Translations under genes and position numbers: made by a program
Part shown: in pieces, positions 15,474 to 24,345 of the stretch
Layout: the number at the start of each line of letters is the position of its first letter
Numbering within the stretch: the stretch's first letter is position 1
Notes under the pieces: model-generated
What the model was told of the DNA's origin: nothing
The model's database searches: none
The model's input: only the letters and a program-made list of their open reading frames with translations
Assembly (NCBI RefSeq): GCF_030693805.1
Contig: NZ_JAUXZW010000323.1
Location: forward strand, 1 to 39,326
Direction: 5' to 3'
DNA length: 39,326 bases
Source: Phenylobacterium sp.
Lineage (GTDB): Bacteria; Pseudomonadota; Alphaproteobacteria; Caulobacterales; Caulobacteraceae

Positions 15474-16925
15474 TCATCGGAACGGAGGTTCGTCGAAGCT
15501 GCGCAGCTTGCGCGAATGCAGCCTCGGGCCTTCCTGCCGCAGCAGGTCCATGGTGGCCACGCCGATCTGCAGGTGCTGGCCGATGGCGCGCTCGTAGAAG
15601 GCGTTGGCCTGGCCCGGCAGCTTGATCTCGCCGTGCAGCGGCTTGTCGGAGACGCACAACAGCGTGCCGTACGGCACCCGGAACCGGTAGCCTTGGGCGG
15701 CGATCGTGGCGCTCTCCATGTCTATGGCCACGGCGCGCGACTGGTTGAACCGCAGCGCGCTGGACGAGAAGCGCAGCTCCCAGTTCCGGTCGTCGGTGGT
15801 GACGACGGTCCCGGTCCGTAGGCGTCGCTTGAGCATTTCGCCGGTCTCGCCGGTCACCTGCTCGGCCGCCGCGCTCAGCGCCACCTGGACTTCGGCGATC
15901 GGCGGGATCGGCACTTCCGGCGGCAACACGTCGTCGAGTACATGGTCGTCGCGCAGGTAGGCGTGAGCCAGCACATAGTCGCCGATGGTCTGGCTGTCGC
16001 GCAGGCCTCCGCAATGGCCGATCATCAACCAGGCCTGTGGACGCAACACCGCCAGGTGGTCGGTGATCGTCTTGGCGTTCGACGGACCGACGCCGATGTT
16101 GACCAGGGTGATCCCGCGCCGGTCCGGAGCCATCAGGTGGTAGGCGGGCATTTGGTGACGTCGCCAGGCGGCCGCGGCCACGACGCCCGCCGCATCCGGC
16201 GTCCCCGCGTCGACCAAGGCTCCGCCCGCCGCCGAAAGCGCGGTGTAGGGACCGTCCCCCTGCAGCTGCTCCAGCCCCCAGCGGACGAACTCGTCGACGT
16301 AACGGTGATAGTTGGTGAACAGGATGAACTGCTGGACGTGCTCCACCGGCGTGCCCGTGTAGTGGGCGAGCCTGGCCAGGGAGAAGTCGGTGCGCAGCCC
16401 GTCGAACAGCGCCAGCGGGCGATGGGCCTCCAGCGCCGGGCTCCACAGGCCGTCGGCGATCTCGTCGCCGATCTCGGCGAGCTCCGTGGTCGGGAACCAG
16501 CGCGCGATGGCCGCGGCGTCCAAGTCGACCTGGGCGCTGTCCGTGGCTCCGTCGAGGACATAGGGAAACGGGATCTCCTGGGTGGATCGCCCGACATCCA
16601 GCTCCACCTCGAAGTCCCGCATCAACAGGGTGAGTTGCTCGATCAGATAGTCGCGGTACAGGTCCGGCCGCGTCACGGTCACCGCGTAGCGCCCCGGGTG
16701 GGCCATGCGCGCATAGGAGCGGCCGATCCGCGGATAGGGTTTGCCCACCGGCCAGTTCAGACGCAGTTCTGGATAGGCATAGGCGCCGCTGGCCCGCAAG
16801 GCGGCCTGCGGCGGCCCGCCGCCAGCGAGGAACCGCTTCAGATCGGCGCGCAACGCCCCGACCGATCGCCTGTATTCGTCGTCCAGCCGCGCAACGATGG
16901 CGGCCGCCTGCGCCTCAATGGTCAT
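15474..16925 (-). CDS. amn: AMP nucleosidase
   Basis: A 483-residue protein, almost the same length as E. coli Amn (484). It hydrolyses AMP to adenine and ribose 5-phosphate. The N-terminal regulatory domain spans about 1-175 (RLNWPVGKPYPRIGRSYARMAHPGRY). The C-terminal nucleoside-phosphorylase-like domain starts near 240, with TLVNIGVGPSNAKTITDHLAVLRP, MIGHCGGLRDSQTIGDYVLAHAYLRDDHVLD and AIDMESATIAAQGYRFRVPYGTLLCVSDKPLHGEIK. I chose the ATG at 16925 (MTIEAQ); ATG 16934 is three codons upstream. The frame stays open far upstream over the transporter gene, which is an antisense artefact. It is divergent from the symporter gene. Confidence 0.93.
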   Translation of the reverse strand: MTIEAQAAAIVARLDDEYRRSVGALRADLKRFLAGGGPPQAALRASGAYAYPELRLNWPVGKPYPRIGRSYARMAHPGRYAVTVTRPDLYRDYLIEQLTLLMRDFEVELDVGRSTQEIPFPYVLDGATDSAQVDLDAAAIARWFPTTELAEIGDEIADGLWSPALEAHRPLALFDGLRTDFSLARLAHYTGTPVEHVQQFILFTNYHRYVDEFVRWGLEQLQGDGPYTALSAAGGALVDAGTPDAAGVVAAAAWRRHQMPAYHLMAPDRRGITLVNIGVGPSNAKTITDHLAVLRPQAWLMIGHCGGLRDSQTIGDYVLAHAYLRDDHVLDDVLPPEVPIPPIAEVQVALSAAAEQVTGETGEMLKRRLRTGTVVTTDDRNWELRFSSSALRFNQSRAVAIDMESATIAAQGYRFRVPYGTLLCVSDKPLHGEIKLPGQANAFYERAIGQHLQIGVATMDLLRQEGPRLHSRKLRSFDEPPFR

Positions 16926-17027
16926 GTCGCCCATATAGCCCGCAATCGCGCCGGGTATCGAGGCGGCGGGATGGACGACGCGTGACACACCGGCCACAAC
17001 TGTCGACGACCACTCGGGGACACTTCC

Positions 17028-18278
17028 ATGAATCGCCTGTTCACCTACCTGCTGATCGCCGCCATGGTGCTGGGGATCGGCGTGGGTTGGGCCGCCAACC
17101 AGGGCCTCACCCCCGAACAGGGCAAGGCGTTCGCCGAAACGCTGTCGATCATCACCGATGTCTTCCTGCGCCTGATCAAGATGATCATCGCCCCGCTGGT
17201 GTTCGCCACCCTGGTGGCCGGCATCGCCCACATGGAGGACGCGGCCGCCGTCGGCCGTGTCGGGATCAAGACCATGGGGTGGTTCATCACCGCCTCCATC
17301 GTCTCGCTGAGCATCGGCCTGTTGATGGTGCACCTGCTGCGGCCAGGCGCCGACCTGTCGCTCACCCTGCCCGACGCTCAGACGGCGGGCGCAGCGGTCG
17401 ACGCCTCGAAGTTCACGCTCAAGGACTTCATCACCCACCTGGTGCCTCGCTCGATCGTCGAAGCCATGGCCAACAACGAGATCCTGCAGATCGTGGTGTT
17501 CTCGATCTTCGTCGGCACCGCGGTGGCGGCGATCGACGACAAGGCGCCGGCGGTGCTGGCCCTGGTCGACCAGATCGCCTCGATCATGCTCAAGGTGACC
17601 GGCTATGTGATGAAGCTGGCGCCGTTCGCCATCTTCGCCGCGCTGGCCTCCACGGTGACCACCCAGGGGCTGGAGATCCTGGGGACCTACGCCAAGTTCG
17701 TCGGAGGCTTCTATCTGTCGCTGGCGCTGCTCTGGGGCCTGCTGATCGGCGTCAGCGTGCTGATCGTGGGCCCGCGCGCGCTGAAGCTGATCGCCGCGAT
17801 CCGTCAGCCGGCCCTGCTGGCCTTCTCCACCGCATCGTCCGAGGCCGCCTATCCGCGGACGCTGGAGGAACTGCAGAAATGGGGCGTCTCGCGCCGCGTG
17901 GCGAGCTTCGTATTGCCGCTCGGCTACTCGTTCAACCTGGACGGGTCGATGATGTACTGCACCTTCGCCACCCTGTTCATCGCCCAGGTCTACGGCGTCG
18001 AACTTAGCGTGGGCCAGCAGATCACCATGCTGCTGTTGCTGATGATCACATCGAAGGGCATGGCCGGCGTACCGCGTGCGTCCCTGGTGGTGATCGCCGC
18101 GACCCTCAGCTACTTCAATCTGCCGGAGGCGGGGCTGCTGCTGATTCTGGCGGTGGACCACCTGCTCGACATGGGGCGTTCGGCGACCAACGTGGTCGGC
18201 AACTCGGTCGCCGCCGCGGTGGTGGCCAAGTGGGAAGACCAGATCGAGGAACCGGTCCCTGAGCCTCAGCGGAGCTGA
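17028..18278 (+). CDS. Dicarboxylate/amino acid:cation symporter (DAACS family)
   Basis: A 416-residue inner-membrane transporter of the glutamate/C4-dicarboxylate family (GltP/DctA type). The re-entrant hairpin HP1 is visible as [19 protein letters not shown]7 carries [12 protein letters not shown] (family NxDG motif), HP2 is [19 protein letters not shown] and TM8 is [17 protein letters not shown], with the arginine that in known members contacts the acidic substrate side chain. All core elements are present and length is normal. The exact substrate (glutamate, aspartate, succinate or similar) cannot be told. GGGGA precedes the ATG. A GC-rich hairpin follows the gene. Confidence 0.93.
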   Translation: MNRLFTYLLIAAMVLGIGVGWAANQGLTPEQGKAFAETLSIITDVFLRLIKMIIAPLVFATLVAGIAHMEDAAAVGRVGIKTMGWFITASIVSLSIGLLMVHLLRPGADLSLTLPDAQTAGAAVDASKFTLKDFITHLVPRSIVEAMANNEILQIVVFSIFVGTAVAAIDDKAPAVLALVDQIASIMLKVTGYVMKLAPFAIFAALASTVTTQGLEILGTYAKFVGGFYLSLALLWGLLIGVSVLIVGPRALKLIAAIRQPALLAFSTASSEAAYPRTLEELQKWGVSRRVASFVLPLGYSFNLDGSMMYCTFATLFIAQVYGVELSVGQQITMLLLLMITSKGMAGVPRASLVVIAATLSYFNLPEAGLLLILAVDHLLDMGRSATNVVGNSVAAAVVAKWEDQIEEPVPEPQRS

Positions 18279-18303
18279 CGCGGGCGCCTCTTCACCGCCC
18301 GCG
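18279..18303 (+). terminator. GC-rich hairpin after the symporter gene
   Basis: CGCGGGCG (18279-18286) pairs with CGCCCGCG (18296-18303) across a 9-base loop, directly after the symporter stop codon. There is no T-run, so termination is possible but weak. Confidence 0.35.
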
Positions 18304-18361
18304 CAGACTTCCCATATCTGCGGTGATGGGGCGATGGTCGCCCCCATCGAACTGGGAAGCG

Positions 18362-19294
18362 ATGCGCAACCACCTTCGAACCTTCATGCTGTTGGCGGCG
18401 CTGACCGCCGTCTTCATCGGCGTCGGCTATATGATCGGCGGCCCTGCCGGCATGGCGATCGCCTTCTTGCTGGCGGCAGGCATGAACCTGTTCAGCTACT
18501 GGAACGCCGACAAGATCGTGCTGCGGATGTACGGCGCGCAGCCGGTGGAGGCGGATGACGGCCGACCGCTGGTCCGCAGCTTCGTCGCTGACGTCCACGA
18601 ACTGGCTGATGGTGCAGGCCTGCCCAGGCCCAAGGTCTATGTGATCGCCAACGACCAGCCGAACGCGTTCGCCACCGGCCGCGATCCGGACCACGCTGCG
18701 GTTGCGGCCACGATCGGCCTGCTGCAGATGCTCGACCGGCGCGAGGTCCGCGCCGTCATGGCCCACGAACTGGCTCACGTCCGCAATCGCGACACCCTGA
18801 CCATGACCGTCACTGCGACGATCGCCGGCGCGATCTCGGCGCTCGCCAACATGGCCTTCTTCTTCGGCGGTGACCGTGACCGGCCGATGGGGATGATCGG
18901 CACGGTCGCATTGGCGATTTTGGCGCCCATCGCCGCGGCGCTGGTGCAGATGGCGATTAGCCGCAGCCGCGAGTACGAGGCCGATCGCGGCGGCGCGGAG
19001 ATCAGCGGCGACGCTCAGGCGCTCGCCGCCGCCTTGCAGAAGATCGAGTCCTACGCCCGCGGTGTTCCCAACCACACCGCCGAACGCAATCCGGCGACCA
19101 GTCACATGTTCATCATCAACCCGCTGTCCGGCCAGGGCGCGGACAACTTGTTCTCCACCCATCCGGCGACGCACAACCGGGTCGCGGCGCTGATGGAAAT
19201 CGCCGGCGGCGGTTCACCTGCATCCTCGCGGCGCGCCTTGCGCAGGACGACCGCGGTGCCGATCACCGGCCGCCCCCGCGGGCCCTGGGGCTGA
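18362..19294 (+). CDS. htpX: Membrane zinc metalloprotease HtpX
   Basis: A 310-residue M48B peptidase that helps clear damaged membrane proteins. Two N-terminal membrane segments (about 9-25 and 28-45) precede the zinc site H135-E136-L-A-H139; the third ligand is E204 in the EYEAD motif of [16 protein letters not shown]. Further hydrophobic stretches at about 150-165 and 178-195 flank the active site as in E. coli HtpX. The C-terminus ends with the typical [25 protein letters not shown] region. GGAAG lies just before the ATG at 18362; an in-frame earlier start at 18323 would add a non-family extension. Confidence 0.95.
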   Translation: MRNHLRTFMLLAALTAVFIGVGYMIGGPAGMAIAFLLAAGMNLFSYWNADKIVLRMYGAQPVEADDGRPLVRSFVADVHELADGAGLPRPKVYVIANDQPNAFATGRDPDHAAVAATIGLLQMLDRREVRAVMAHELAHVRNRDTLTMTVTATIAGAISALANMAFFFGGDRDRPMGMIGTVALAILAPIAAALVQMAISRSREYEADRGGAEISGDAQALAAALQKIESYARGVPNHTAERNPATSHMFIINPLSGQGADNLFSTHPATHNRVAALMEIAGGGSPASSRRALRRTTAVPITGRPRGPWG

Positions 19295-19347
19295 GCGCGC
19301 CGCGCGGACGATTTGCCATCGCTGGGGCTTACGGCCATGCTTGCCGC

Positions 19348-19364
19348 CTTGCCGATCCGGCAAG
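19348..19364 (+). promoter_or_regulatory. Short perfect hairpin just upstream of the aquaporin ribosome site
   Basis: CTTGCCG (19348-19354) and CGGCAAG (19358-19364) form a 7-bp stem with a 3-base ATC loop, ending 2 bases before GGGAGG (19367-19372). It could end htpX transcription or modulate aquaporin translation. No T-run is present; the function is a guess. Confidence 0.35.
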
Positions 19365-19379
19365 TCGGGAGGCGAAAAG

Positions 19380-20111
19380 ATGGTGTCCTTGCCAAAGCGG
19401 CTGTTCGCCGAACTCTTCGGCACGTTCTGGCTGGTGTTCGGCGGATGCGGCAGTGCGGTGCTTGCCGCCGGCTTTCCCGACGTCGGCATCGGCTTTGTCG
19501 GCGTCAGCCTGGCGTTCGGCCTGACGGTCCTGACCATGGCCTATTCGATCGGGCACATCTCGGGCTGCCATCTGAACCCGGCGGTGACGGTCGGATTGTG
19601 GGCCGGCGGGCGTTTCCCGGCCAAGGACATCGCGCCCTATGCGGCGGCGCAGGTCGTTGGCGCAATCATCGCAGCGCTGGCGATCTACTTCATCGCCAGC
19701 GGTCAGGCGGGCTTCACCTTGGCGCCCAACGGTCTGGCGGTGAACGGCTACGGCGAGCATTCGCCCGGCGGCTACAGCCTAGTCGCGGGGCTGACCATCG
19801 AGATCATCCTGACCTTCGGCTTCCTGATCGTGATCCTGGGCGCGACGGATACGCGCGCGCCATCGGGTTTCGCCCCGATCGCCATCGGGCTCGCCCTGAC
19901 GCTGATCCACCTGATCAGCATTCCGGTGACCAACACCTCGGTCAACCCGGCCCGCAGCACCGGGCCCGCGCTGATCGTCGGCGGGCTGGCGTTGCAGCAA
20001 CTCTGGCTGTTCTGGGTCGCGCCGGTCGTCGGCGCGGTGCTGGCCGGATTCGCCTACCGCGCCTTGGCCGAGGAGCCGCGCGCGCCGGCGGTGACCGGCG
20101 AGCCGATCTGA
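19380..20111 (+). CDS. aqpZ: Aquaporin Z (water channel)
   Basis: A 243-residue major intrinsic protein with six membrane segments and both NPA boxes: HLNPAVTVG in the first half and [12 protein letters not shown] in the second. The histidine in [21 protein letters not shown] together with the following T and R gives the narrow water-type selectivity filter; glycerol channels have Gly at the His position. Length is that of AqpZ (about 230). I chose the ATG at 19380, preceded by GGGAGG at 19367-19372; the frame continues 13 codons upstream without family similarity. Confidence 0.95.
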   Translation: MVSLPKRLFAELFGTFWLVFGGCGSAVLAAGFPDVGIGFVGVSLAFGLTVLTMAYSIGHISGCHLNPAVTVGLWAGGRFPAKDIAPYAAAQVVGAIIAALAIYFIASGQAGFTLAPNGLAVNGYGEHSPGGYSLVAGLTIEIILTFGFLIVILGATDTRAPSGFAPIAIGLALTLIHLISIPVTNTSVNPARSTGPALIVGGLALQQLWLFWVAPVVGAVLAGFAYRALAEEPRAPAVTGEPI

Positions 20112-20127
20112 GGCCGGCTGGGGAGTC

Positions 20128-21171
20128 CTACTCCACCAGCGAGGCGGACTCCGTGCGCTTGTTCATCAGCAGATCGAACTCCGACCACACGCCGGCCTTG
20201 CCGTCCCATTGACCGCGGGTGGCGGCCTTGGAGTATTCCGTCGAGCGGGCTTCGAAGAAGTTGGCGTGCTCGACGCCCGACAGCATCGACTGCAGCCACG
20301 GCAGCGGGTTCTCCTTCACGCCGTAGGCCTCGGGCAGCGCCAGTTGACGCAGCCGCCAGTCAGCGACGAAGCGGATGTACTGCTTGATGTCGTCCGGGGT
20401 CATGCCCTGGACCTCACCGGCTTCGAAGGCCAGGTCGATGAACCGGTCCTCTAGGCCCACCACGGTCTTGCAGCAGTCGACGATGTCGTCGGCGACGCTC
20501 TTGGTCACCGCGCCGGTCTCGGCGTTGAACGCGTGGTACAGCTTGATGATGCCTTCGCAGTGCAGGCTCTCGTCGCGCACAGACCACGAGACGATCTGAC
20601 CCATGCCCTTCATCTTGTTGTGGCGCGGGAAATTCATCAGCATGGCGAACGAGGCGAACAGTTGCAGCCCCTCGGTGAAGCCGCCGAACATGGCCAGCGT
20701 TCGGGCGATGTCGGCATGGGTCTCGACGCCGAAGGTCTGCATGTAGTCGTGCTTGGCGCGCATTTCCTGGAAATCCAGGAAGGCGGTGAATTCGGAGTCC
20801 GGCATGCCGATCGTCTCGAGCAGCAGGGCGTAGGCCGCGATGTGGATCGTCTCCATGTTGGAGAACGAGGCCAGCATCATCTTCACCTCGGTGGGTTTGA
20901 AGACGCGGCTGTAGCGCTCCATGTAGTTGTCGTTCACCTCGACGTCGGACTGGGTGAAGAACCGGAAGATCTGCGACAGCAGCGAACGCTCACGGTCGTT
21001 GAGCTTGGTCGCCCAGTCCTTGCAGTCCTCGCCCAGAGGCACCTCCTCGGGCATCCAGTGGACCTGCTGCTGCTTCTTCCAGAACTCGTAGGCCCACGGA
21101 TACCGGAACGGCTTGTAGGCATAGGACGGGGTGAGCAGGCCAGGCAGGGCGCGGAGATTGGAAGCGGTCAC
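20128..21171 (-). CDS. nrdB: Ribonucleoside-diphosphate reductase class Ia, beta subunit (NrdB)
   Basis: A 347-residue di-iron protein that makes the tyrosyl radical for ribonucleotide reduction. Metal ligands are visible in TQSDVEVNDNY (Asp), NMETIHIAAY (Glu, His and, five residues on, the candidate radical Tyr), FTEGLQLF (Glu) and RDESLHCEG (Glu, His). I chose the GTG at 21171 (MTASNLRALPGLLTPSYAYKPF), with AGGA 9 bases upstream, because the residues in front of it are not family-like. It has no ATP-cone. The gene has its own upstream region with two NrdR-like boxes and is not directly joined to nrdA; an LpxR-like gene lies between. Confidence 0.95.
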   Translation of the reverse strand: MTASNLRALPGLLTPSYAYKPFRYPWAYEFWKKQQQVHWMPEEVPLGEDCKDWATKLNDRERSLLSQIFRFFTQSDVEVNDNYMERYSRVFKPTEVKMMLASFSNMETIHIAAYALLLETIGMPDSEFTAFLDFQEMRAKHDYMQTFGVETHADIARTLAMFGGFTEGLQLFASFAMLMNFPRHNKMKGMGQIVSWSVRDESLHCEGIIKLYHAFNAETGAVTKSVADDIVDCCKTVVGLEDRFIDLAFEAGEVQGMTPDDIKQYIRFVADWRLRQLALPEAYGVKENPLPWLQSMLSGVEHANFFEARSTEYSKAATRGQWDGKAGVWSEFDLLMNKRTESASLVE

Positions 21172-21229
21172 GGGGTGATTCCTGGAGCGCGGATGGGAAC
21201 GCTGAGGCCTCACGATAGGCCCCGAAAGC

Positions 21230-21276
21230 CGACAACATCTAGCGGCAAGTTGGCGCACCAACCCAACATCTTGTGA
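21230..21276 (-). promoter_or_regulatory. Tandem NrdR-like boxes upstream of nrdB
   Basis: Two 16-base sites share CAACATCT: 21230-21245 (10 of 16 matches to the NrdR consensus acaCwATATATwGtgt as I recall it) and 21261-21276 (12 of 16, CAACATCTTGTG). Their centres (21237.5 and 21268.5) are 31 bp apart, three helical turns, the spacing typical of NrdR operators. They lie 59-105 bases upstream of the nrdB GTG. NrdR represses ribonucleotide reductase genes according to ATP/dATP level. Confidence 0.6.
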
Positions 21277-21297
21277 ATTATCGCCTGGCGGCGAGAT

Positions 21298-22116
21298 TCA
21301 GTGGCGCGGCTTGATCGACAGCGAGAAGGCGACCATCGAGTCGTCGCGGGTCTCCTGACCAAAGATCATGTGCTGGCCTTTCACCTCGCGGTGCACATAG
21401 CCGAGCGAGGTCTGCATGGCGCCGCGGCGATAGCCGATCCCGACGTGGGCGTCGCCGATCAGGGCGCTGGAGGGATCTGTCGACCAGCCGGCGCGGTCCC
21501 AGCCGTCGTCGCTACGCAACATGTTGAGGCCGACGGCGCGTCCGCTGGCGGCGGCGAACAGGTACCAGCGTCCGTGATCGCCAAAGCTGGCGCCATCGCG
21601 AACGCCGATGTCGCCCAGTCGTTGGGCGACGTCGTCGTCGAGCCCTTTGCCCAGTCGCACCACGGCTCCAGCCTCGGCCTGGCCGCCCAGGTTGGACACG
21701 CCGACGCCGGCATGCGGCGAAACATCGAGGTCATAGTCGCCGGCGCCGACGCGCCAGGCGCCGGGCCAGTCCCGCACCACCGACACCTCATAGACCCGGG
21801 CGTCGAAGTCGGCGCGATCGAGATTCAGCGGCAGGCCGCCTGGTGAGCGCAGAACGCCGCCGACGCTGACCCGAACCGAATCGATCGCCGCACCGGCCTC
21901 GCTGAGGTGGAGTGTCGTCGTCTGCGCGCCGCGCCATTCGACCGGGCCATCGGCGACGGTCACTTCGCGAGACATCAGTTGTCCCATGGGATCTTCGAAA
22001 AGGGCGGCGGAGGAATTGACCGCCGTGGTTACGGATGTGGGGGTTTGCGGAGCGGCCATGGCCTGCCCTGCGATCCCTGCTCCCACGGCCAAGGCCGCTA
22101 CGGCCGCCAGCCCCAT
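21298..22116 (-). CDS. Outer-membrane protein, possible LpxR-like (DUF2219) beta-barrel
   Basis: A 272-residue exported protein: the signal peptide MGLAAVAALAVGAGIAGQAMA is followed by a beta-rich sequence. Segments HAGVGVSNLGGQAEAGAVVRLGKGLDDD, RWYLFAAASGRAVGLNMLR and GYRRGAMQTSLGYVHREVKGQ resemble the LpxR-like lipid A-modifying outer-membrane family, and it ends in a strand with SLSIKPRH. It is shorter than typical LpxR (about 320) and I cannot find the usual N-terminal catalytic segment, so enzymatic activity is doubtful. GGGGGAG precedes the ATG at 22116. It lies between nrdA and nrdB with no obvious link to nucleotide metabolism. Confidence 0.55.
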   Translation of the reverse strand: MGLAAVAALAVGAGIAGQAMAAPQTPTSVTTAVNSSAALFEDPMGQLMSREVTVADGPVEWRGAQTTTLHLSEAGAAIDSVRVSVGGVLRSPGGLPLNLDRADFDARVYEVSVVRDWPGAWRVGAGDYDLDVSPHAGVGVSNLGGQAEAGAVVRLGKGLDDDVAQRLGDIGVRDGASFGDHGRWYLFAAASGRAVGLNMLRSDDGWDRAGWSTDPSSALIGDAHVGIGYRRGAMQTSLGYVHREVKGQHMIFGQETRDDSMVAFSLSIKPRH

Positions 22117-22236
22117 CGTCTCTCCCCCTGCCCGGTCAACGCCACAGCTTGGAAGCGATCCTTCCACACACTTCCAACCGCAGGAAGTGCGCATGAGTTC
22201 CAAACCGCAGACGTGTAGCCCCTCGACCGTCCTCGC

Positions 22237-24099
22237 CTACTGACAGGCGAGGCATTCCTCGTAGTCGGTGCGTTCGGTGGAGGTGACAAGCGCCGCGATC
22301 ATTTCGCCGCCTGCGTGCGCCGCGCGCTGCACGGATTTCGAGCGCAGGTAGTAGAGCGACTTGCAGCCCCGCTCCCACGCCTGCCAGTGCAGCATGTGCA
22401 GGTCCCACTTATCGACATCGCCCGGCAGGAAGATGTTCACCGACTGCGACTGGCAGATATCCGGCGTCCGGTCAGCGGCGAGTTCGACCACCCAACGCTG
22501 ATCGATCTCGAAGGCGGTCTTGTAGACATCCTTCTCGTCGGCCGAGAGGAAGTCGAGGTGCTGGATCGAGCCTTCGTTCTCCAGGATCGAGTCCCAGATC
22601 GCCGGCGTGTTGCAGCCCTTCTCGTCCAGCAGGCGCTCGAGATACGGGTTCTTGACCGCGAACGAGCCGGACAGGGTCTTGTGCGTGTAGATGTTGGCCG
22701 GGATCGGCTCGATGCCGGCGCTGGTGCCGCCGCAGATGATCGAGATCGACGCGGTCGGGGCGATCGCCAGCTTGTGGGAGAATCGCTCCATCACTCCCCG
22801 CTCGGCGGCGTCGGGGCAGGCGCCGCGCTCGGCCGCCAGCGTGCGCGAGGCGGCGTCGCAGTGACGGCGCAGGTGCTTGAACAGCCGCATGTTCCACGAC
22901 TTGGCCAGCGCCGACTCGAACGGAACATTCTGGCTTTGCAGGAACGAGTGGAAGCCCATCAGGCCCAGGCCCACGGAGCGCTCGCGCATCGCCGCGTAGA
23001 CCGCAGGGTCCATTTCCGACGGGGCGCGGTCGATGAAGTCCTGCAGCACGTTGTCGAGAAAGCGCATGACGTCTTCGATGAAGGTCGGGTGGTCGCGCCA
23101 TTCCAAGAACTTCTCGGCGTTGACCGACGACAGGCAGCAGACCGCTGTGCGGTCCTGGCCGAGATGGTCGACGCCGGTATGCAGCATGATCTCGGAGCAC
23201 AGGTTCGACTGGCGCACCTTGAGCCCCAGCTCACGCTGATGCTGCGGCATGGCGCGGTTCACCGTGTCGGAGAAGATCAGGTAGGGCTCGCCGGTCTGCA
23301 GGCGGATCTCGAGGATCTTCTGCCACAGCGAGCGGGCGTTCACCTGGCGTACGACTTCGCCGTTCTTTGGCGAGCGCAAGGCGAAGGGCGCGTCGTCGCG
23401 CACGGCTTCCATGAACTCGTCGGTGATGGAGATGCCGTGGTGCAGGTTCAGCGACTTGCGGTTGAAGTCGCCGGAGGGTTTACGGATCTCCAGGAACTCC
23501 TCGATCTCCGGATGGTGGATGTCGAGGTACACCGCCGCCGAGCCGCGTCGCAGGCTGCCCTGGCTGATCGCCAGCGTCAGGCTGTCCATCACCCGGATGA
23601 ACGGGATGATGCCGCTGGTCTGGCCGGCGCCCTTGACCTTCTCGCCGATCGACCGGACGCCGCCCCAGTAGGTGCCGATGCCGCCGCCATTGGAGGCCAG
23701 CGCCACGTTCTGGTTCCACACGCCCATGATGCCTTCCAGGCTATCGGGCACGGCGTTGAGGAAGCAGGAGATCGGCAGCCCGCGCGATGCGCCGCCATTC
23801 GACAGCACCGGCGTCGAGGGCATGAACCACAGGTTGGAAATGTAGTCGTAGATCCGCTGGGCGTGGTCGGCGTCGTCGGCGAACGCGGTGGCGACGCGCG
23901 CGAACATGTCCTGGTAGGACTCGCCCGCCAGCAGATAGCGATCCTCGAGCGTCGTCTTGCCGAAATCGGTCAACTCGGCGTCGCGCGAACGATCCACCTC
24001 CACCTTGCGGACGAGCTGGAGCTGCGGTCGTTCGAACCTGCCGTTCGACCTCTGCGTGCTGTCGGAAACCGTACGGACTACCGCTTCACCGCCGCTCAT
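22237..24099 (-). CDS. nrdA: Ribonucleoside-diphosphate reductase class I, alpha subunit (NrdA)
   Basis: A 620-residue catalytic subunit that reduces ribonucleoside diphosphates. Active-site residues are present: C112 in PISCFLN, N299, C301 and E303 in NLCSE, the partner cysteine in AVCCLSSVN, the radical-transfer pair Y583-Y584 in SLYYLRSK and the C-terminal redox pair in EECLACQ. The N-terminus goes almost directly into the catalytic region (LEDRYLLAGESYQDMFARVA), so the roughly 90-residue ATP-cone of E. coli NrdA (761 residues) is missing. Two NrdR-like boxes lie upstream. The ATG at 24099 is supported by family length. Confidence 0.95.
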   Translation of the reverse strand: MSGGEAVVRTVSDSTQRSNGRFERPQLQLVRKVEVDRSRDAELTDFGKTTLEDRYLLAGESYQDMFARVATAFADDADHAQRIYDYISNLWFMPSTPVLSNGGASRGLPISCFLNAVPDSLEGIMGVWNQNVALASNGGGIGTYWGGVRSIGEKVKGAGQTSGIIPFIRVMDSLTLAISQGSLRRGSAAVYLDIHHPEIEEFLEIRKPSGDFNRKSLNLHHGISITDEFMEAVRDDAPFALRSPKNGEVVRQVNARSLWQKILEIRLQTGEPYLIFSDTVNRAMPQHQRELGLKVRQSNLCSEIMLHTGVDHLGQDRTAVCCLSSVNAEKFLEWRDHPTFIEDVMRFLDNVLQDFIDRAPSEMDPAVYAAMRERSVGLGLMGFHSFLQSQNVPFESALAKSWNMRLFKHLRRHCDAASRTLAAERGACPDAAERGVMERFSHKLAIAPTASISIICGGTSAGIEPIPANIYTHKTLSGSFAVKNPYLERLLDEKGCNTPAIWDSILENEGSIQHLDFLSADEKDVYKTAFEIDQRWVVELAADRTPDICQSQSVNIFLPGDVDKWDLHMLHWQAWERGCKSLYYLRSKSVQRAAHAGGEMIAALVTSTERTDYEECLACQ

Positions 24100-24146
24100 G
24101 ATCGAAAACCTGTTCTATGTTGTAACCGCGTCGAGCCCCCCGCCCG

Positions 24147-24193
24147 ACGCAACATGTTGTGGGCGAAGCACCTGCGCCACCCACATATGGGGA
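24147..24193 (-). promoter_or_regulatory. Tandem NrdR-like boxes upstream of nrdA
   Basis: The first site, 24147-24162, contains CAACATGTTGTG and matches 12 of 16 consensus positions. The second, 24178-24193, contains CCACATATGGGG and is weaker (8 of 16). Their centres (24154.5 and 24185.5) are 31 bp apart, the same spacing as in front of nrdB. They lie 48-94 bases upstream of the nrdA ATG. The shared spacing makes chance less likely, though the second site alone would not be convincing. Confidence 0.5.
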
Positions 24194-24345
24194 CACTTGG
24201 CTAATGACTCGTCAACGGCCGATACGGTCCGTCCCCAGCCTTTTTTCCTCAACGAAAGGTTAACGTCGGCTCTCTCCCCATGAGGATCAAGGGGTTGCGG
24301 GGAAGCGCGGCGGATCGCCTCACAACACTTTGAGTCCATGCAGGC

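Noticed and set aside
16926-18347. Upstream extension of the AMP nucleosidase frame over the symporter gene
   Set aside because: The extension is His/Asp/Gln-rich antisense sequence over a well-conserved transporter; the nucleosidase family start is at 16925.
24259-24264. GTTAAC as a CtrA site upstream of nrdA
   Set aside because: Only one half-site, with no second TTAA at the right spacing.
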